Shown piece after piece: positions 53,437 to 64,000 of a stretch of DNA of 64,000 nt (within the stretch, counting starts at the first letter, position 1; each line of letters begins with the position of its first letter). The notes below the pieces were generated by a model. The model made no database searches. It was not told the origin of the DNA and worked only from the letters and a program-made list of their open reading frames with translations. The DNA is taken from the NCBI RefSeq assembly GCF_001625195.1, contig NC_054390.1, positions 6,793,222 to 6,857,221 on the forward strand. Reading direction: 5' to 3'. The position numbers and the translations under genes are program-made. This DNA comes from Drechmeria coniospora. Lineage: Eukaryota > Ascomycota > Sordariomycetes > Hypocreales > Ophiocordycipitaceae.

Positions 53437-54551
53437 GCTGCGCAGGCGATGGAGGAGCGTGGCAGGGATGATGTGTGCCATGATGAAGCTGAGGAGTAGG
53501 AGGGTCGCGAATTCAATAAGCATCGGCACAACTTGATGGGGGATTAAGGATGAAGGATGGGAGATGAGCGAAGGGGGAGGAAGGATAATGGTGATCGGTT
53601 GGTGTTGGCAGGCGTATGAGGCTGAGCGAACAGCTGCGGCAAGAGCGACGGCAGCATACAGTGGGATGGTGAGGTTGCCTAGCAGGTGGGGTGGCGACGC
53701 GGCTGTTGACGTCACTGAACCGCCCGCGGATAGACCCGTTCTGTACTTAATAATCACTATTACTCCGTCTCTGTATTCGTGAAAATACAGTACAAATACG
53801 GAGCACAGTAATAATGAATACAGCACGTGAGTCCCGGGAACCACACATTTGTACGAGAAAGCATACTAATAAGCTAGTATTAGTACAGTATTAATTTTGC
53901 TTAGGTGCTGCGTAAGTAGGCACTCATCCCGTCCTTGCTCTCGACTGTAGCACAGAATTCCTCCATAGATAATGATCATCGTATAGTCTTGTGCCTATCC
54001 GTACGTGAACACCATGTTATAATCGGGAAGCAATCTCCTCCTGCAGGTGTCGGAACCCACTCATGTTCTTTGGGCATGTCGTACGTGTTGGAGCAAACGC
54101 ACGACAATCAACCTGTGCACCCGAGCGAGGAATGAAGGCGTGCCAGCATGGCCGAATGTTTGTGCCGTGCATCACGGCAATTTGATGTCAATGTTACGTA
54201 CGTGCAAGCAAGTCGATCCATCGCACGGTCAAGAGCGTCGTGGCAGACATCTGTCGAGTGTGCGAGTGCACGGCAACAACGGAATGCGCAGGAATGTGCA
54301 AGAGAGTCCGTGAACAACGCTCTCGGTCAGGTCGCCGGAACACGTAGCTTGGTCAGGCGGCGGGGGACCACATGCTGTCGCTCATCACTTCATTTTTCCA
54401 CCAGAGGCGGGCCAAGTGGCGGTGGGAAGATTGCGCACCGAATTTTATCCCACATCGAACGATGGTGATACTGGCGACGTACAGGAGCTGCCGAAGGCGA
54501 AGAGTCGGACCCGTTGGGCTCGCATCGGGACTGCGTCGGCATGCGGGGAGG
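53437..54551. other. Intergenic, no gene seen
   Basis: Contains the possible N-terminal extension of the preceding gene (to 53523), a small GTAC patch (53735-53900) and otherwise short frames. Confidence 0.55.
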
Positions 54552-55302
54552 TCAAAGCTGCAGCCGCTGGGCGGTGAGGATGCCCTCGGCAAAGGTGCCG
54601 ACCCGAGCATCGATGGCGTATCCCTCGGCCTCGAGTCGCTTGCATTCCTCCCACAAGTCGGCTAGACGGACGGTAAAGACGTCGATGAACTCATTCTCCT
54701 CCAGCTCCGGCTTGGGATCCTGGTTTTCCGGAAGGCTCATGTTGATGCGAACGTGCACCATTCGGAGGTTGGTGTTGCAGAAGCCCGGGTCGTTGAACAT
54801 GACGGGGGACATCTCGACCGCCTCGCCGACGTAACCCGTCTCCTCCTTCAGCTCGCGCACGGCAGCCTGCTCGGGCGTCTCGCCGGCGTCCATGAGCCCC
54901 GCGGGGACCTCGATGGTGACCTTGTCGATGGGCGGCCGGTACTGCTTCTGGAGGATGAGCTCCTTGCCGGTCGGCTTGTCGAGGATGGCGATGATGCCGA
55001 CGCCGTCAATGTCGGTGCCGGCGGGGCGGGTGCGGCGTTCGGAAGACTCCCAGGTCCGGACGGCACCGTGGGGGTCTCGGTAGGTGATTCTGCGCGGCGT
55101 GTGAGTCAAGCTTTGGCTGATTTCGCCGTCGCCACGTCACCGTCGAGGGTGGTTGCGTACTTGGTGAGCTTCACCCAACGGGCCTCGTCGTCGGGCTACA
55201 TCCCCGTCAGTCAATAGCTTGGGGCACGAGCGCGGGTGCTACGGCGGAGAGAATACGCACCAACGGCCCTTGAGAGAGCAGTTTCGCGTCAGAAATGGAC
55301 AT
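54552..55302 (-). CDS. NUDIX hydrolase, ADP-ribose pyrophosphatase (YSA1-like)
   Basis: Three exons on the minus strand (55302-55261, 55195-55161, 55089-54552), introns 65 and 71 bp, give 204 residues. The 35-base middle exon encodes PDDEARWVKLTK and joins to ITYRDPHGAVRTWE, the YSA1 pattern; the next residues ESSERRTRP are also family-typical. The Nudix box runs from GLMDAGETPEQAAVRELKEE to TGYVG, with the REL-x-EE-x-G core complete. The enzyme hydrolyses ADP-ribose and related nucleotide sugars to AMP plus ribose phosphate, clearing free ADP-ribose in cytosol and mitochondria. The conserved VPAGLMD and FNDPGFCNTNLRMVHV context support ADP-ribose specificity. Neighbouring genes are unrelated. 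Confidence 0.92.
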
Positions 55303-56747
55303 GGCTGACTGGACGTTCGTGATGGATCGGCGTGGAGGCCTCAGGTCTTGAGCTTGAATCTCGATGGTGGGGTGAAGTTGGGGGCCGCTTGCTGTACCCC
55401 GCCAAGCTGGATTCGAACCCAACCCTGTCCTGACTCATGTCAGCATCGAAAGCATCGAATGGTGAATATTTACTCTGTACAGTATTACGAGTACTTGCAC
55501 TGTAACAGTTGTAATACAGCATCATTCCATCCGGAGGAATACATGTACTTGTATTTGCTGTACGTAAGTACGTAAGTACATGTACTTACTTATCATGTTC
55601 GTACTTGTACTTGAGAGTCTTACTGCACAGTAACAACATTACTCCGTACTCCGCCGTTAGTACAGAAGTACGTACTCCGTACAGTACATGTACACCGTAA
55701 GTAGGTCTCATATATTGAGTGCTGTATCAAATACCACACGTATGTCTCTATGAAAAGCTCGATGCCAATATGAACCAGGACAGTATTGACCAACAAAACG
55801 CCATGTTATTTGAATCAAAGCCATTGCACTCAAGCCGGGCACTGGCCTCCACCATCCTCTGTCGGGAAAGCCGTGGCATGCTCTAGCCAGGCCAAAGTAT
55901 TGGCTAGGGTTGGGATGGTAGCTTTGACCCTACTTTGAAGTATGTGAATGTAGCTACGGATGCATGGCTGCTACAGCGAGTTTGTAGAAGCATCTGGGTC
56001 CAGATACGGCGGGACGAGAATGTCTAACCCAACGAAGCAATATGGTTCAATATGTAGTTGAAAGGAGTTAATGGGTCAGGACTTTTTATCCTCTTGTCGA
56101 GGAGTCTGCATGCGGCAGTCGAAGGCGTGAGGGATCGCCTGCAGCGCCTCGGCTAGGCCGTCGAGTTATTGAAGCATTTGTGCACAATAGCTTGCACTGT
56201 TTTGCTTCAAGTTATATTTTTGTTGAAATTAGAAACGGCCGAGCATCTACGCAGTGGGCTGCAAGCAGTGGTGAAGGTGGATGCGTCGGCACTTTGGCAT
56301 TCCACAGGATTCCTCAATGGTATCGTTGCGATGGAAACAGTCATGAACAAGGAGGAAACCATTTGTTCAAATACTGCCACCTGACCAGGCTGTGCAGAGA
56401 TCCAAAAAGCAAAGCAGGTGATTGCATCTGCATATATGATTTGCATATATGATTTCGGCAGTATTCCTCAATGGTATCAGTACTATATGAACAGTCATGA
56501 ACAGGAAATATGAAACCAAATTGTTTCGTACGAGACCATGGTGACTGATCATAATCATCGTCTGACCAAACAACACAAATGAAGAATAGGAAGAGAGAAC
56601 ACTCGTCATCGCAAGTAACAATGCTTGCAGCTCACTAAATCTACAACAATGTGAGCCCACCGAAAAGGGCTTCACGTAGCGCCAAACTCCGAAGCAATGC
56701 ATCCATCGTTGCGCGCTCGGCCAGGAATGCCGATGCTTGGCCGTAAT
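55303..56747. other. Intergenic with GTAC island, no gene seen
   Basis: 55460-55720 is a GTAC-word island (GTACGTAAGTACGTAAGTAC then ATGTACTTACTT at about 55561-55592; CTCCGTACTCCGCCG near 55643). The rest, 55720-56747, has short frames only, with a small direct repeat (ATTCCTCAATGGTATCGTT at about 56310 versus ATTCCTCAATGGTATCAGT at about 56463). Confidence 0.6.
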
Positions 56748-58066
56748 TCATTTATTCGTTTCTCTGGCTCTCGTTGCCTGCTCCGCCGGCTTGTTGGGCC
56801 TACCCGTTTCCCGGCAGTGCTTGACGAGCCAGGGGTGTTGCAGAACTTGGTCGAGCGTCAATCTCTTGTCGGGATCGACGACGAGCAACTTGCACCATGT
56901 CAGCGTGCAAAAAAATAATAAAAAAATACAGGCACCTGCCTGCGGAGGGAAACTCACTCCCTTGATGAGGTCGGTCGCTTCTGCGCTGACAAAGGACGGC
57001 ACCTGCATGTCCGCCCTCGCGATTCTCCTCGTCGTCCTGACAGGCGTGTCCACAAACGGTGCCTTGCCTACGATAAATTCGTACGTCAAAACGCCGAGTG
57101 CCCACAGATCGATTCTCTCGTCGTAGGAGTTGTCCGGATATCGTGGAGTGACCATCTCGGGCGGCAAGTAGTCGAGCGTTCCGCAATATGTCTGTCGCCG
57201 GTCGTTTTCTGGTGAATGCACGCTCCAGCCGAAATCGGAAATCTTAATCTCGCCCTGGGCGCCGACCAAAATATTCTCGGGCTTGATGTCGCGGTGGATA
57301 ACATGATTCCGGTGCAGATATCGCAGCGCGCCCGCCATCTGGGCGATGTACTGTGCCGCCTTTGGCTCCGGAAATCTCCTGGCTCTGCGTAGGTGCTTGT
57401 ATAGCTCGCCCTTGCCAGCGTACTCGAGAATTAGGCAGATCCGTTTTCTGTCATGGAAGTGACCGTAGAGCTTGAGGATGTTGGGGTGTCGCAAGTTGCC
57501 CTGTATCTCAATCTCGCGCCGGACTTGCTTCTCGACGTTGCCTCTCTGCAGCTCGTTCTTGTACAGGACCTTTAGGGCACAGACGCAACCGTGAATGCGG
57601 TCGCGCGCGAGATAGACGCGGCCGAATTTGCCCTTCCCTAGCTGCTTGCCAATGTCAAACATCCCAAATGTCCATGATTTCCCCGTCGGCTGTGAGGTAA
57701 GATTAGGATTCGCGAGGGCCTGCTCGGTTAGACGCACGACATGATTACCCGCTCGAGCCCTGTCATTCGCTTCATCGGCACCGGTGGATCTTTTACCTGG
57801 AGAGCTCGAAAACGCCGTCTCTTGCGATGGCGATGGACTCGAGTTTTGCGTCCGACCTGGGAGGACGACTTTGACGACGTTGAGCCGGCTCGAGTCATGC
57901 GCCGGAGCTGCGGCCCCAGAGCCGGCAGCTATCTATTGAGAGGATTAGTTCGCTCCACTCGGGCAATGAATGAAAGAACGAGTACCGTTCGCTGCTTGTC
58001 AATTTCCTTCTGGTGTTTGTTCCCCGACAAGTTTCGCAAGCGAGCCAGGAAACTGTGGGTTGCCAT
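56748..58066 (-). CDS. Aurora kinase (Ark1/Ipl1-like)
   Basis: Three exons on the minus strand (58066-57986, 57932-56958, 56888-56748), introns 53 and 69 bp, give 398 residues. The N-terminal 115 residues are a Ser/Ala-rich tail. The kinase domain has the glycine loop [11 protein letters not shown] (about 126-137), the ATP lysine in CALKVLYK (Lys148), [28 protein letters not shown] with the activation threonine, and the Aurora signature [10 protein letters not shown]. The last splice joins DLIKG to [20 protein letters not shown]. Aurora is the catalytic subunit of the chromosomal passenger complex, acting at kinetochores and the spindle midzone. The first exon ([19 protein letters not shown]) is the least certain part; its junction (ACG/ATA) is in phase. 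Confidence 0.93.
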
Positions 58067-60585
58067 GTTTTTTGCATCGATTCATTTAGAAATGACGGGG
58101 AACTGTGACGGAAGTAGGTATTATCATTGACGGCTGACTTAAATGATTAAAATGTCTTGTTTTCCCGGAAGAAGCTGTTGTTGCGCAGCAACCCGCCCAC
58201 ATACCATCTCCAGGTTCGCTGGCACTAATCGCCCACAACGACCGTTATGGCCAAGACAAGGGCGGTCATTGCGTTCGGTGACAGGCATTCAACTACTTAA
58301 TACTTTCAGACGTATCCGTGAAGAAAAACTCGGGTATTGAGCTCATGGGCAATACCGTGATGGGACAGTTGACCATTGTGGTGCGGGTATACAGGATGCT
58401 CAAGGACGCAGAGTCCAGCAGGTTTAGAAGCAAGAATGGACCGACGGCTGACTGCGTTGAATGTACCAAGAAGTACGGAGTACGGAGTACAATTTCGGGC
58501 AAAGGAGTACCCCTTCAATGGGCATGGGGCTTCTCTGCCTGAAGTAGATGGCATAGCACTGTTGGTGAGACCAAATTCATTCCAGTCTACTAACGGTCGT
58601 CAACTGCATGACTGCATCGAATTCGCCGTCCGTTCTGGTGAATGACATCGCAGCACATAGGTAGGGACACGGTCGACGCTCCATTCGAAAGGCCAGAAAT
58701 GTAGTCTGACTCGCGCCAAGTCGCAGGTTCGACGGACAGAATCGATCCGCACAATGCCGACGCTTTCTTCATGTCCATTGATATAGTGTAACAGTAGTCC
58801 AGTTATCACTCGGCTTCCATGCGGCTTACAATTTTATGCCCTGGAACTGTTGGAAGCATTCTACGCGGGGACATGGGGCAGAGCTCACATCTGATTCGGC
58901 ATAAATAAATCATCGCGAATTTTCTCGGCAGATGAATAGTCTGCCACCAGAGTCCCGGGACATCGATGGCAGCTGCCAGATGATCAAGGCTGGAGAGCTT
59001 CAAATTCGTAACACCCAGGTGGCTCTCTTGCACTCGCAGATAGCTGACCGATTTGTAAGGGGTGGGCACCAACTCAAAATGTCGGCCCGCGGAATTGGAC
59101 AGCGACGAAACATGTTCTTCTCTTCCAACTCGATAGAGTCAAAGCATATTGCCCCATCTATAGCCGCATGAAAAATGTTGATTGGGTTTCCATAGGCTGC
59201 GAGCTTTTACGACGTCATGGATGAAGCAGTTATCCCGTAACCAGGCGCCAGATCTCGACGGGTGGTACGTCATCGCCGGATTCTGGCAAGGTTATTGTCT
59301 CCAAGAGGTGCTACACTACCCAAAATATCATCCGGCTGTAACGCCGATGCTCCTCATCTCTAGACGTTTCAAAGGTGTATGCCGTCGTCGAGAGAAGACT
59401 TTGCAGGCATTCAAAAGCTGCTAGAGGGAGACGAGACGAATGGCAGGCAATGGCAAGGTCCTAGGAGTCGGCTCGGGGCAATCCTGCCCAGGATGCAAAG
59501 TGCGCATCTCTGACAGATCCAAGGCACCTACCATTCATTTCCTCCATCTACCACGTTCATCGACAGAGGCCACCACGAAGCTGGTCGGGTTGATTGGGAA
59601 AGACGACGTACAGACTTTCTATTCCATCCCGTTCAGCAAAGCCGACCAGACATAGGCCGCTTTTCAAAGGGACCCAACGCGGCTCAGATATTACGATGAT
59701 GATGGACAGTCATTCCTTTGGCGACGTTCGACAGATGGCATGACAAGCTACAGGAACACAACGAAGTTGGGTCGGAACGTCGGAACTGATATAAATACGA
59801 CCAGGCCCTGTATGTAGTAAGGGGTGCGGGTACTTCATCACTCACTAATACCCTCACCAATACTCTGTACATTACGCGGCAAGCACATGTATGGGCACGC
59901 GCACGTACGTGTTGCAAGAAAATGATGAATTAAACTGGGTATTAAAGCGGGTATTAAACTGGGTGGGTAACTAAGATAAGAGTACCGGCTTCGTCATCGG
60001 TGCAAGGACGATAATTCACCACCACCTCCAAGACCGATCTCGTATCACGCCAGAGCCTCTGGACCGCCATCCTGTTAGATTGTGACAGACTGTCACTGAA
60101 CTCATGAACTGAGCCCGCGATGCAAATCTGCTCTCTCAGTTTATGTGGCTGTTTATATAATCATAGCTTTATGCCGGTGGAAATAGGCGTAAGTACTAGT
60201 GCAGGCGCATGAAAAATACGACAAGCTTATTTCAGCGATGAGGCTTCACTTCAAGTGCGATGCAACGACAACTTTCCAACCACCACGACCTTTCGCAAAC
60301 ACCATTCGTAATATCAGAGCCCCAAGAACGCTCACTTCATAAACAGAGTAGAATCTTCATCCGTAAAGCAGCCAGAGAGGCTAAGAAGTCACCCCCAGAA
60401 ATGAAGGCCGCATGTTTGCCATGTTCGTGGCAAGGACGGCGTGGCGCATAACTGTTTCAGCACATGGTCAGAATCTCAAATCTGACTCATTCCTATCGAC
60501 CAATTTGGGTTCAGTAAGCCTTCCTCGATATAACTGCCGTAAGAAATGAACGTTAGCGGAACTGTGAGAGGCGATCCGCGGTCGG
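58067..60585. other. Intergenic, no gene seen
   Basis: 2.5 kb with short frames on both strands only. A single TACGGAGTACGGAGTAC word occurs near 58474-58490 and a few GTAC words near 59860-59910. No gene, RNA or mobile element is recognised. Confidence 0.55.
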
Positions 60586-61980
60586 CTATTTGGACAGCTT
60601 TCCGCATTTTGCGGAACTGTTTCTAAACATATCCACTGGGCAAAGAGTCGATTTTTCCTTCATCAAGGCAATAGATGACATTATTTGGCCGGCTTTACTG
60701 CTAGTAAAGTCGATGTATCTGGTTTTGCAGGCCGATTCGTTAGGACCAAACATAGGGTCCAGGTTGCTCCGAGAATCTCCCTTCTTCTTACGAACAACCC
60801 AACAACGGCCTCTAGTGCCACATGCCGTTATGCAGTAGACAAAGGGCTGATTGATTGAGTTTAGATATTCGTTTGCTGCAATTTCTACCTGCTCTTCGAC
60901 TTTTTCGATATTACGGCTGTCCTGGCTCTGCTCCTCCTTCCCAGTGCCGTACTGGTTGACTGTGCAGAAACCACAGATCGCCAACGTTGCCATGCAATTG
61001 TCGCCTTGATACTGGAAATGTTGTCGTACACAAACATTCATCCTGTAATAACCGTTTTTTCTCGATAACTGTTTGTTAGATACTGCATAGTTCTCAGATT
61101 GTAGAAAATTCCAACTGAGAAAGGATTGCCAAAAATTATAGTATTTGCAAGACTCGTTGATAATCGGTACATCGTCGAGAAAAAGCCGCATAAAATCATT
61201 GCTGCCAAGATAGCTCGTTCTCCGCGTTTCTGTAAGGCCAAAGCACTGGGTATAAGGGTTTGATATCTGTTTCAGACAGGCATCTCCATCAGTGGAACTG
61301 TTCCCAAACCTATCCAGTGCCCAACGAGTCCAATTTTCTTTTACAGAGGCAATAGACGTCATTATTTGGCTGGCTTTACCGCTAGCAATGTCGATATATC
61401 CGTTATTGCAAGATGATTCGTTAGGACCAAAAATAGGTTCCAGGTTGCTGCCCAGATGTCCCCTCTTATTGCGAACAACCCAACAACGTACTCTAGCGCC
61501 CAACGCCGTCATACAGTAGACAATTGGCTGATCCGTCAGGCCTAGGTAATTGTTTGCTTCATTTTCCACTTGCTCTTCGAATTTTTTGATTTCGAGGCTG
61601 TTCTGTGTCTCCTCCTCATTGCCAGCTTCGTGCTGCTCGGCTGGGCAGCAGACCCCACTGATCATCAACGTTGCTATGATGTTATCGACGTTAGGCTTGA
61701 AATGCTGTCGTACGGCAAAGTTAATCCTGTTGCGACTATTGTCACTGGATATCTGTTGAGCAGACACTGCATAGTTCTCAGCTTGTGGAAAACTCCAATA
61801 GAGGAAGGCCTGCCAAAAGTTGTAGTATTTGCAAGGGTCATTCGACGGGGAAACAGCGTCGAATTACAGCTCCATTAAAATATCAGTTTCAAGAGCACTC
61901 ATTGTATGCGTTCCTGCAAGGCCGAAAAATAAGTAAGAGGGTATTGTGTCTGTTCCTGAAAGGCGTCGTTGTAACTATTT
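60586..61980 (-). pseudogene. Degenerate internally repeated gene of unknown family
   Basis: The minus-strand frame is open from 61863 to the stop at 60586. It holds two related blocks of about 190 residues. Each runs CKYYNFWQ(A/S)FL, ENYAVS, VRQHF, a Glu-rich helix (KKFEEQVENEANNYL or EKVEEQVEIAANEYL), QP(I/F)VYC, RCWVVR, FGPNES and a Ser/Lys-rich end. Upstream of 61863 the same frame continues the pattern (FFGLAGTHTMSALETDILMEL, matching CFGLTETRRTSYLGSNDFM of the next block) but is cut by TAA at 61866-61864. No ATG lies near the N-terminus of the open part. The first potential initiator in the frame lies upstream of the stop. I do not recognise the family. A broken gene is the simplest reading; an unrecognised intron across the stop is the alternative. 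Confidence 0.6.
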
Positions 61981-63031
61981 GTTATGAACCCAGGAGGAAA
62001 TGTTGGCAGCAGGCGGTCCCGGAATTTATCGAGGTCAAAAATAAACTATACCTATTGATTGATTTCTTACCATATCATAGTACTTTTGTAATTCCAACAT
62101 ATTCCAGCTGTTGGCCAGCGAGACGGGACTGATGATATGCTCTTGTCATTGGGCAGGTTGGCAACGCTGCACTTGCGCGGGAGATGGAGTTTCAAAATTG
62201 GCAGCAAGTGCCTCTCTCGCGCTCCCATTTGCCCGTATTCCCATGATCATAGCCCGCATCAATACCAACACCTTGATCCTGGCCACAATATCCAACTTTT
62301 CTCAGATGTTAGCGCATCGCCAGTCTATAACGGGAACAGGCCTAACCGGCCTGTGCCTCTACGGATACATGCACCATGAACCTTGCCCACATCTCCATCA
62401 CTCTAACTCAGGGAGGTGAATGAACGCAGTTTCGAAATGTCACAGCGGACAGCGCCGCACGTTTCCCATTCGCCCCAATTCCCATCATCCTGTCCCGTAT
62501 CATTACCAACTTCTTGCTACTTGCCGCCTGATCCTGTCCGTGCTTTACCTCTACTCCTGTTGGCCTGTTGGCGCATCGCCAGCCTAATATGGAACGGCAC
62601 GGCGGTGTCATCCCTGTTCGTATTCATGTTGCCAATGCTTGTCCTCGGAGGGCGCAAAGCGCTGGCTCGCAAGCGCTGGCCTACCACCACGCCCCCCCGC
62701 CCTCTTCATACAGTATGCGTATGACCCAATGGATCAGTCATGATACGTACGCATATGTTTGAAGCCGGCAAAATTGATGACTCAATTCTTGCAATCAAGT
62801 CGATGTTGGCCCGACCGAGCACAAAACAAACCTTGGTGGTGGCCTCGAGAGGGTCAACAAGTCAAGGAGTAGTGGCCGGCCGAATTATTCATGGAGTAAG
62901 TATACAACATGCAGGAATTACAATGGTGAAATAAAAAGTGCCTAGGTGGAGTCATTGTTGCGTCTTATATCTGGGCATCCCTGTGTGTCTAAGCCAAGCA
63001 ATCGCAGGATGGTCCTCACTCGTGAGCCTGT
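61981..63031. other. Intergenic with a diverged tandem duplication
   Basis: A segment at about 62190-62345 and one at about 62426-62590 resemble each other (CGCGCTCCCATTTGCCCG against CCGCACGTTTCCCATTCGCC; later GCGCATCGCCAG in both). Translated in the matching frames they give FARIPMIIARINTNTLILA and FAPIPIILSRIITNFLLLA, so they may be remnants of a duplicated membrane-protein exon. No complete gene. Confidence 0.5.
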
Positions 63032-64000
63032 CTAATCCTCGATTGCCCATGCAGGGTCAATCTCGATATCGTCAACAGCAACACAGACGGTGGAGCCCCT
63101 GTTCGTGACCTCCTTCTCCAAGGCGTCATAAACTCTTTCTAAATACCTCCTCTCGCCGGGTATTTCGATGCCTATACTCCGTCCTGTCGTTGCCATGGCT
63201 TCAAAACAGACCCTAGCCATCTTGGCGACCTGTTCGTCGCCAGTGAGATACAGGTCACCAAGCCGACGTCTCCAGAAAAGCCATCTCGCGAGACTGAAGC
63301 CATGTTGTGGGACGATGGCCTCGGCCGCAAGGGGACCAGGACAGAGGAGGCGTTCGCCATCGCCCACGGGGTTGCAGTTATTGGCAGAGAATTGTGCAAT
63401 CTTGCAGTTGCTGTAATGCAGCCACTCGGCGCAGGCAGGGAGAAGATCTGCAATGGGAAGGATTTCAGCATCGACGTCGGACATGCTATCCATCGACGAC
63501 GAGCGAGTCAGTGGCCGATCCGTCTCCAAGGCCTCCTTGAAGAGCCAGAGTGCGCATGGGGAAATGTCGTAGGAGCAGATGCCCGAGGCGCATAGCTTGG
63601 CAGTCATCACCGCAAGGCTCCTTCTCTCGTCGACAGGCAGTTCCATGGATTCGTTCATCCAAAACGTTTGGAGTTGTTCTGCGAGGTAGGGTAGGTCGGT
63701 CCACAGTTGCTGACCGTTGGGCATGACGGCTGGCTCGTCGTTGTTGCCGTCATCATCAGCGGGTGAGGCTTCTTTCTTTCTTCGGACGAATGGTCCGAGT
63801 TCGCGTAAATCGGCGATGAGTGTAACCAGTCGGTCATGCTCAGAGCTGTCGGGTGGTATGACCTTTGCTGCATGGATGAGCTCATCCCAGCCGTCATGCA
63901 GACACCCTTCGACTTGGGTCATGTCGGTCACATGGGCAAAGAAATCGTCCCCAACGCGTAGGAGATCATTGCGAAGGTCCTTCCACGTCTCTTGGGCTTT
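63032..64000 (-). CDS. DUF3632-like fungal protein (5' partial)
   Basis: The minus-strand frame is open from the right edge of the window to the stop at 63032. The first complete residues are AQETWKDLRNDLLRVGDDFFAHVTDM, so the start lies beyond 64000. At least 322 residues are visible. The blocks VTLIADLRELG, LWTDLPYLAEQLQTFW, DERRSLAVMTAKLCASGI, CALWLFKEALE and LPACAEWLHY match my recollection of the DUF3632 family, which occurs in large expanded sets in ascomycetes with no assigned biochemical role. A negatively charged low-complexity stretch (SPADDDGNNDEP) is inserted between two blocks. No signal peptide can be judged. Family call moderately confident; function unknown. Confidence 0.75.
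   Translation of the reverse strand, partial: KAQETWKDLRNDLLRVGDDFFAHVTDMTQVEGCLHDGWDELIHAAKVIPPDSSEHDRLVTLIADLRELGPFVRRKKEASPADDDGNNDEPAVMPNGQQLWTDLPYLAEQLQTFWMNESMELPVDERRSLAVMTAKLCASGICSYDISPCALWLFKEALETDRPLTRSSSMDSMSDVDAEILPIADLLPACAEWLHYSNCKIAQFSANNCNPVGDGERLLCPGPLAAEAIVPQHGFSLARWLFWRRRLGDLYLTGDEQVAKMARVCFEAMATTGRSIGIEIPGERRYLERVYDALEKEVTNRGSTVCVAVDDIEIDPAWAIED

Noticed and set aside
55390..55435. tRNA-like T-arm on the minus strand (GGGTTCGAATCC)
   Set aside because: The flanking bases do not form a T-stem, and no D-arm or acceptor stem can be placed at the right distance.

Overview
The window is nuclear DNA of a filamentous ascomycete. The genes are GC-rich and split by short GT-AG introns of about 48-150 bp that often carry a CTGAC or CTAAC branch site. 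Typical ascomycete families are present: Zn2Cys6 and fungal_trans regulators, a metacaspase with a proline/glycine-rich head, a DUF3632-like protein and small secreted proteins. The overall flavour suggests Sordariomycetes, probably Hypocreales, but I cannot fix a species from sequence alone. Intergenic DNA is long and much of it is built from GTAC-containing words.

Layout: 5'-truncated fungal_trans regulator (1-1509, +); BuGZ/ZNF207-like zinc-finger gene (2649-3751, +); kinesin-8 (6582-9963, +); minisatellites; Zn2Cys6 regulator (11588-14212, +); a 3 kb GTAC-rich island; membrane sulfatase/LTA-synthase-like protein (17860-20430, +); indoleamine 2,3-dioxygenase (21284-22863, -) divergent from kynureninase (25230-26833, +); a 43-bp minisatellite; small secreted protein (28429-29052, -); a long GTAC-rich, duplication-bearing spacer; second secreted protein (32843-33529, +); hexapeptide O-acetyltransferase with a hydrophobic tail (33842-34656, -); Q/Y/G-rich WW-domain protein (35239-37340, -); metacaspase (38651-40199, +); MFS sugar transporter (41576-43489, +); decayed Cys-rich secreted repeat gene (44769-46163, +); copper amine oxidase (47472-49876, +); serine O-acetyltransferase (50150-51700, -); conserved protein (52304-53436, -); NUDIX ADP-ribose pyrophosphatase (54552-55302, -); Aurora kinase (56748-58066, -); degenerate internally repeated gene (60586-about 62000, -); DUF3632-like protein running off the end (63032-64000, -).

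Functional links: IDO and kynureninase are two steps of tryptophan-to-kynurenine metabolism (de novo NAD route) and share one divergent spacer. The kinesin-8 and the Aurora kinase are both mitotic-spindle genes, but they lie far apart and look like ordinary housekeeping genes. Both regulators are separate from any obvious cluster.

The most unusual material is not a classical gene cluster. It consists of the GTAC lattice islands between genes, pyrimidine-rich 9/12-bp repeat leaders abutting three start codons, a prion-like WW protein, an in-frame removable intron in the Zn2Cys6 gene, a tail-anchored-looking acetyltransferase, and two decayed repeat-protein genes. Exon boundaries were derived by hand from splice consensus, phase and family similarity; no alignment or expression data were available.
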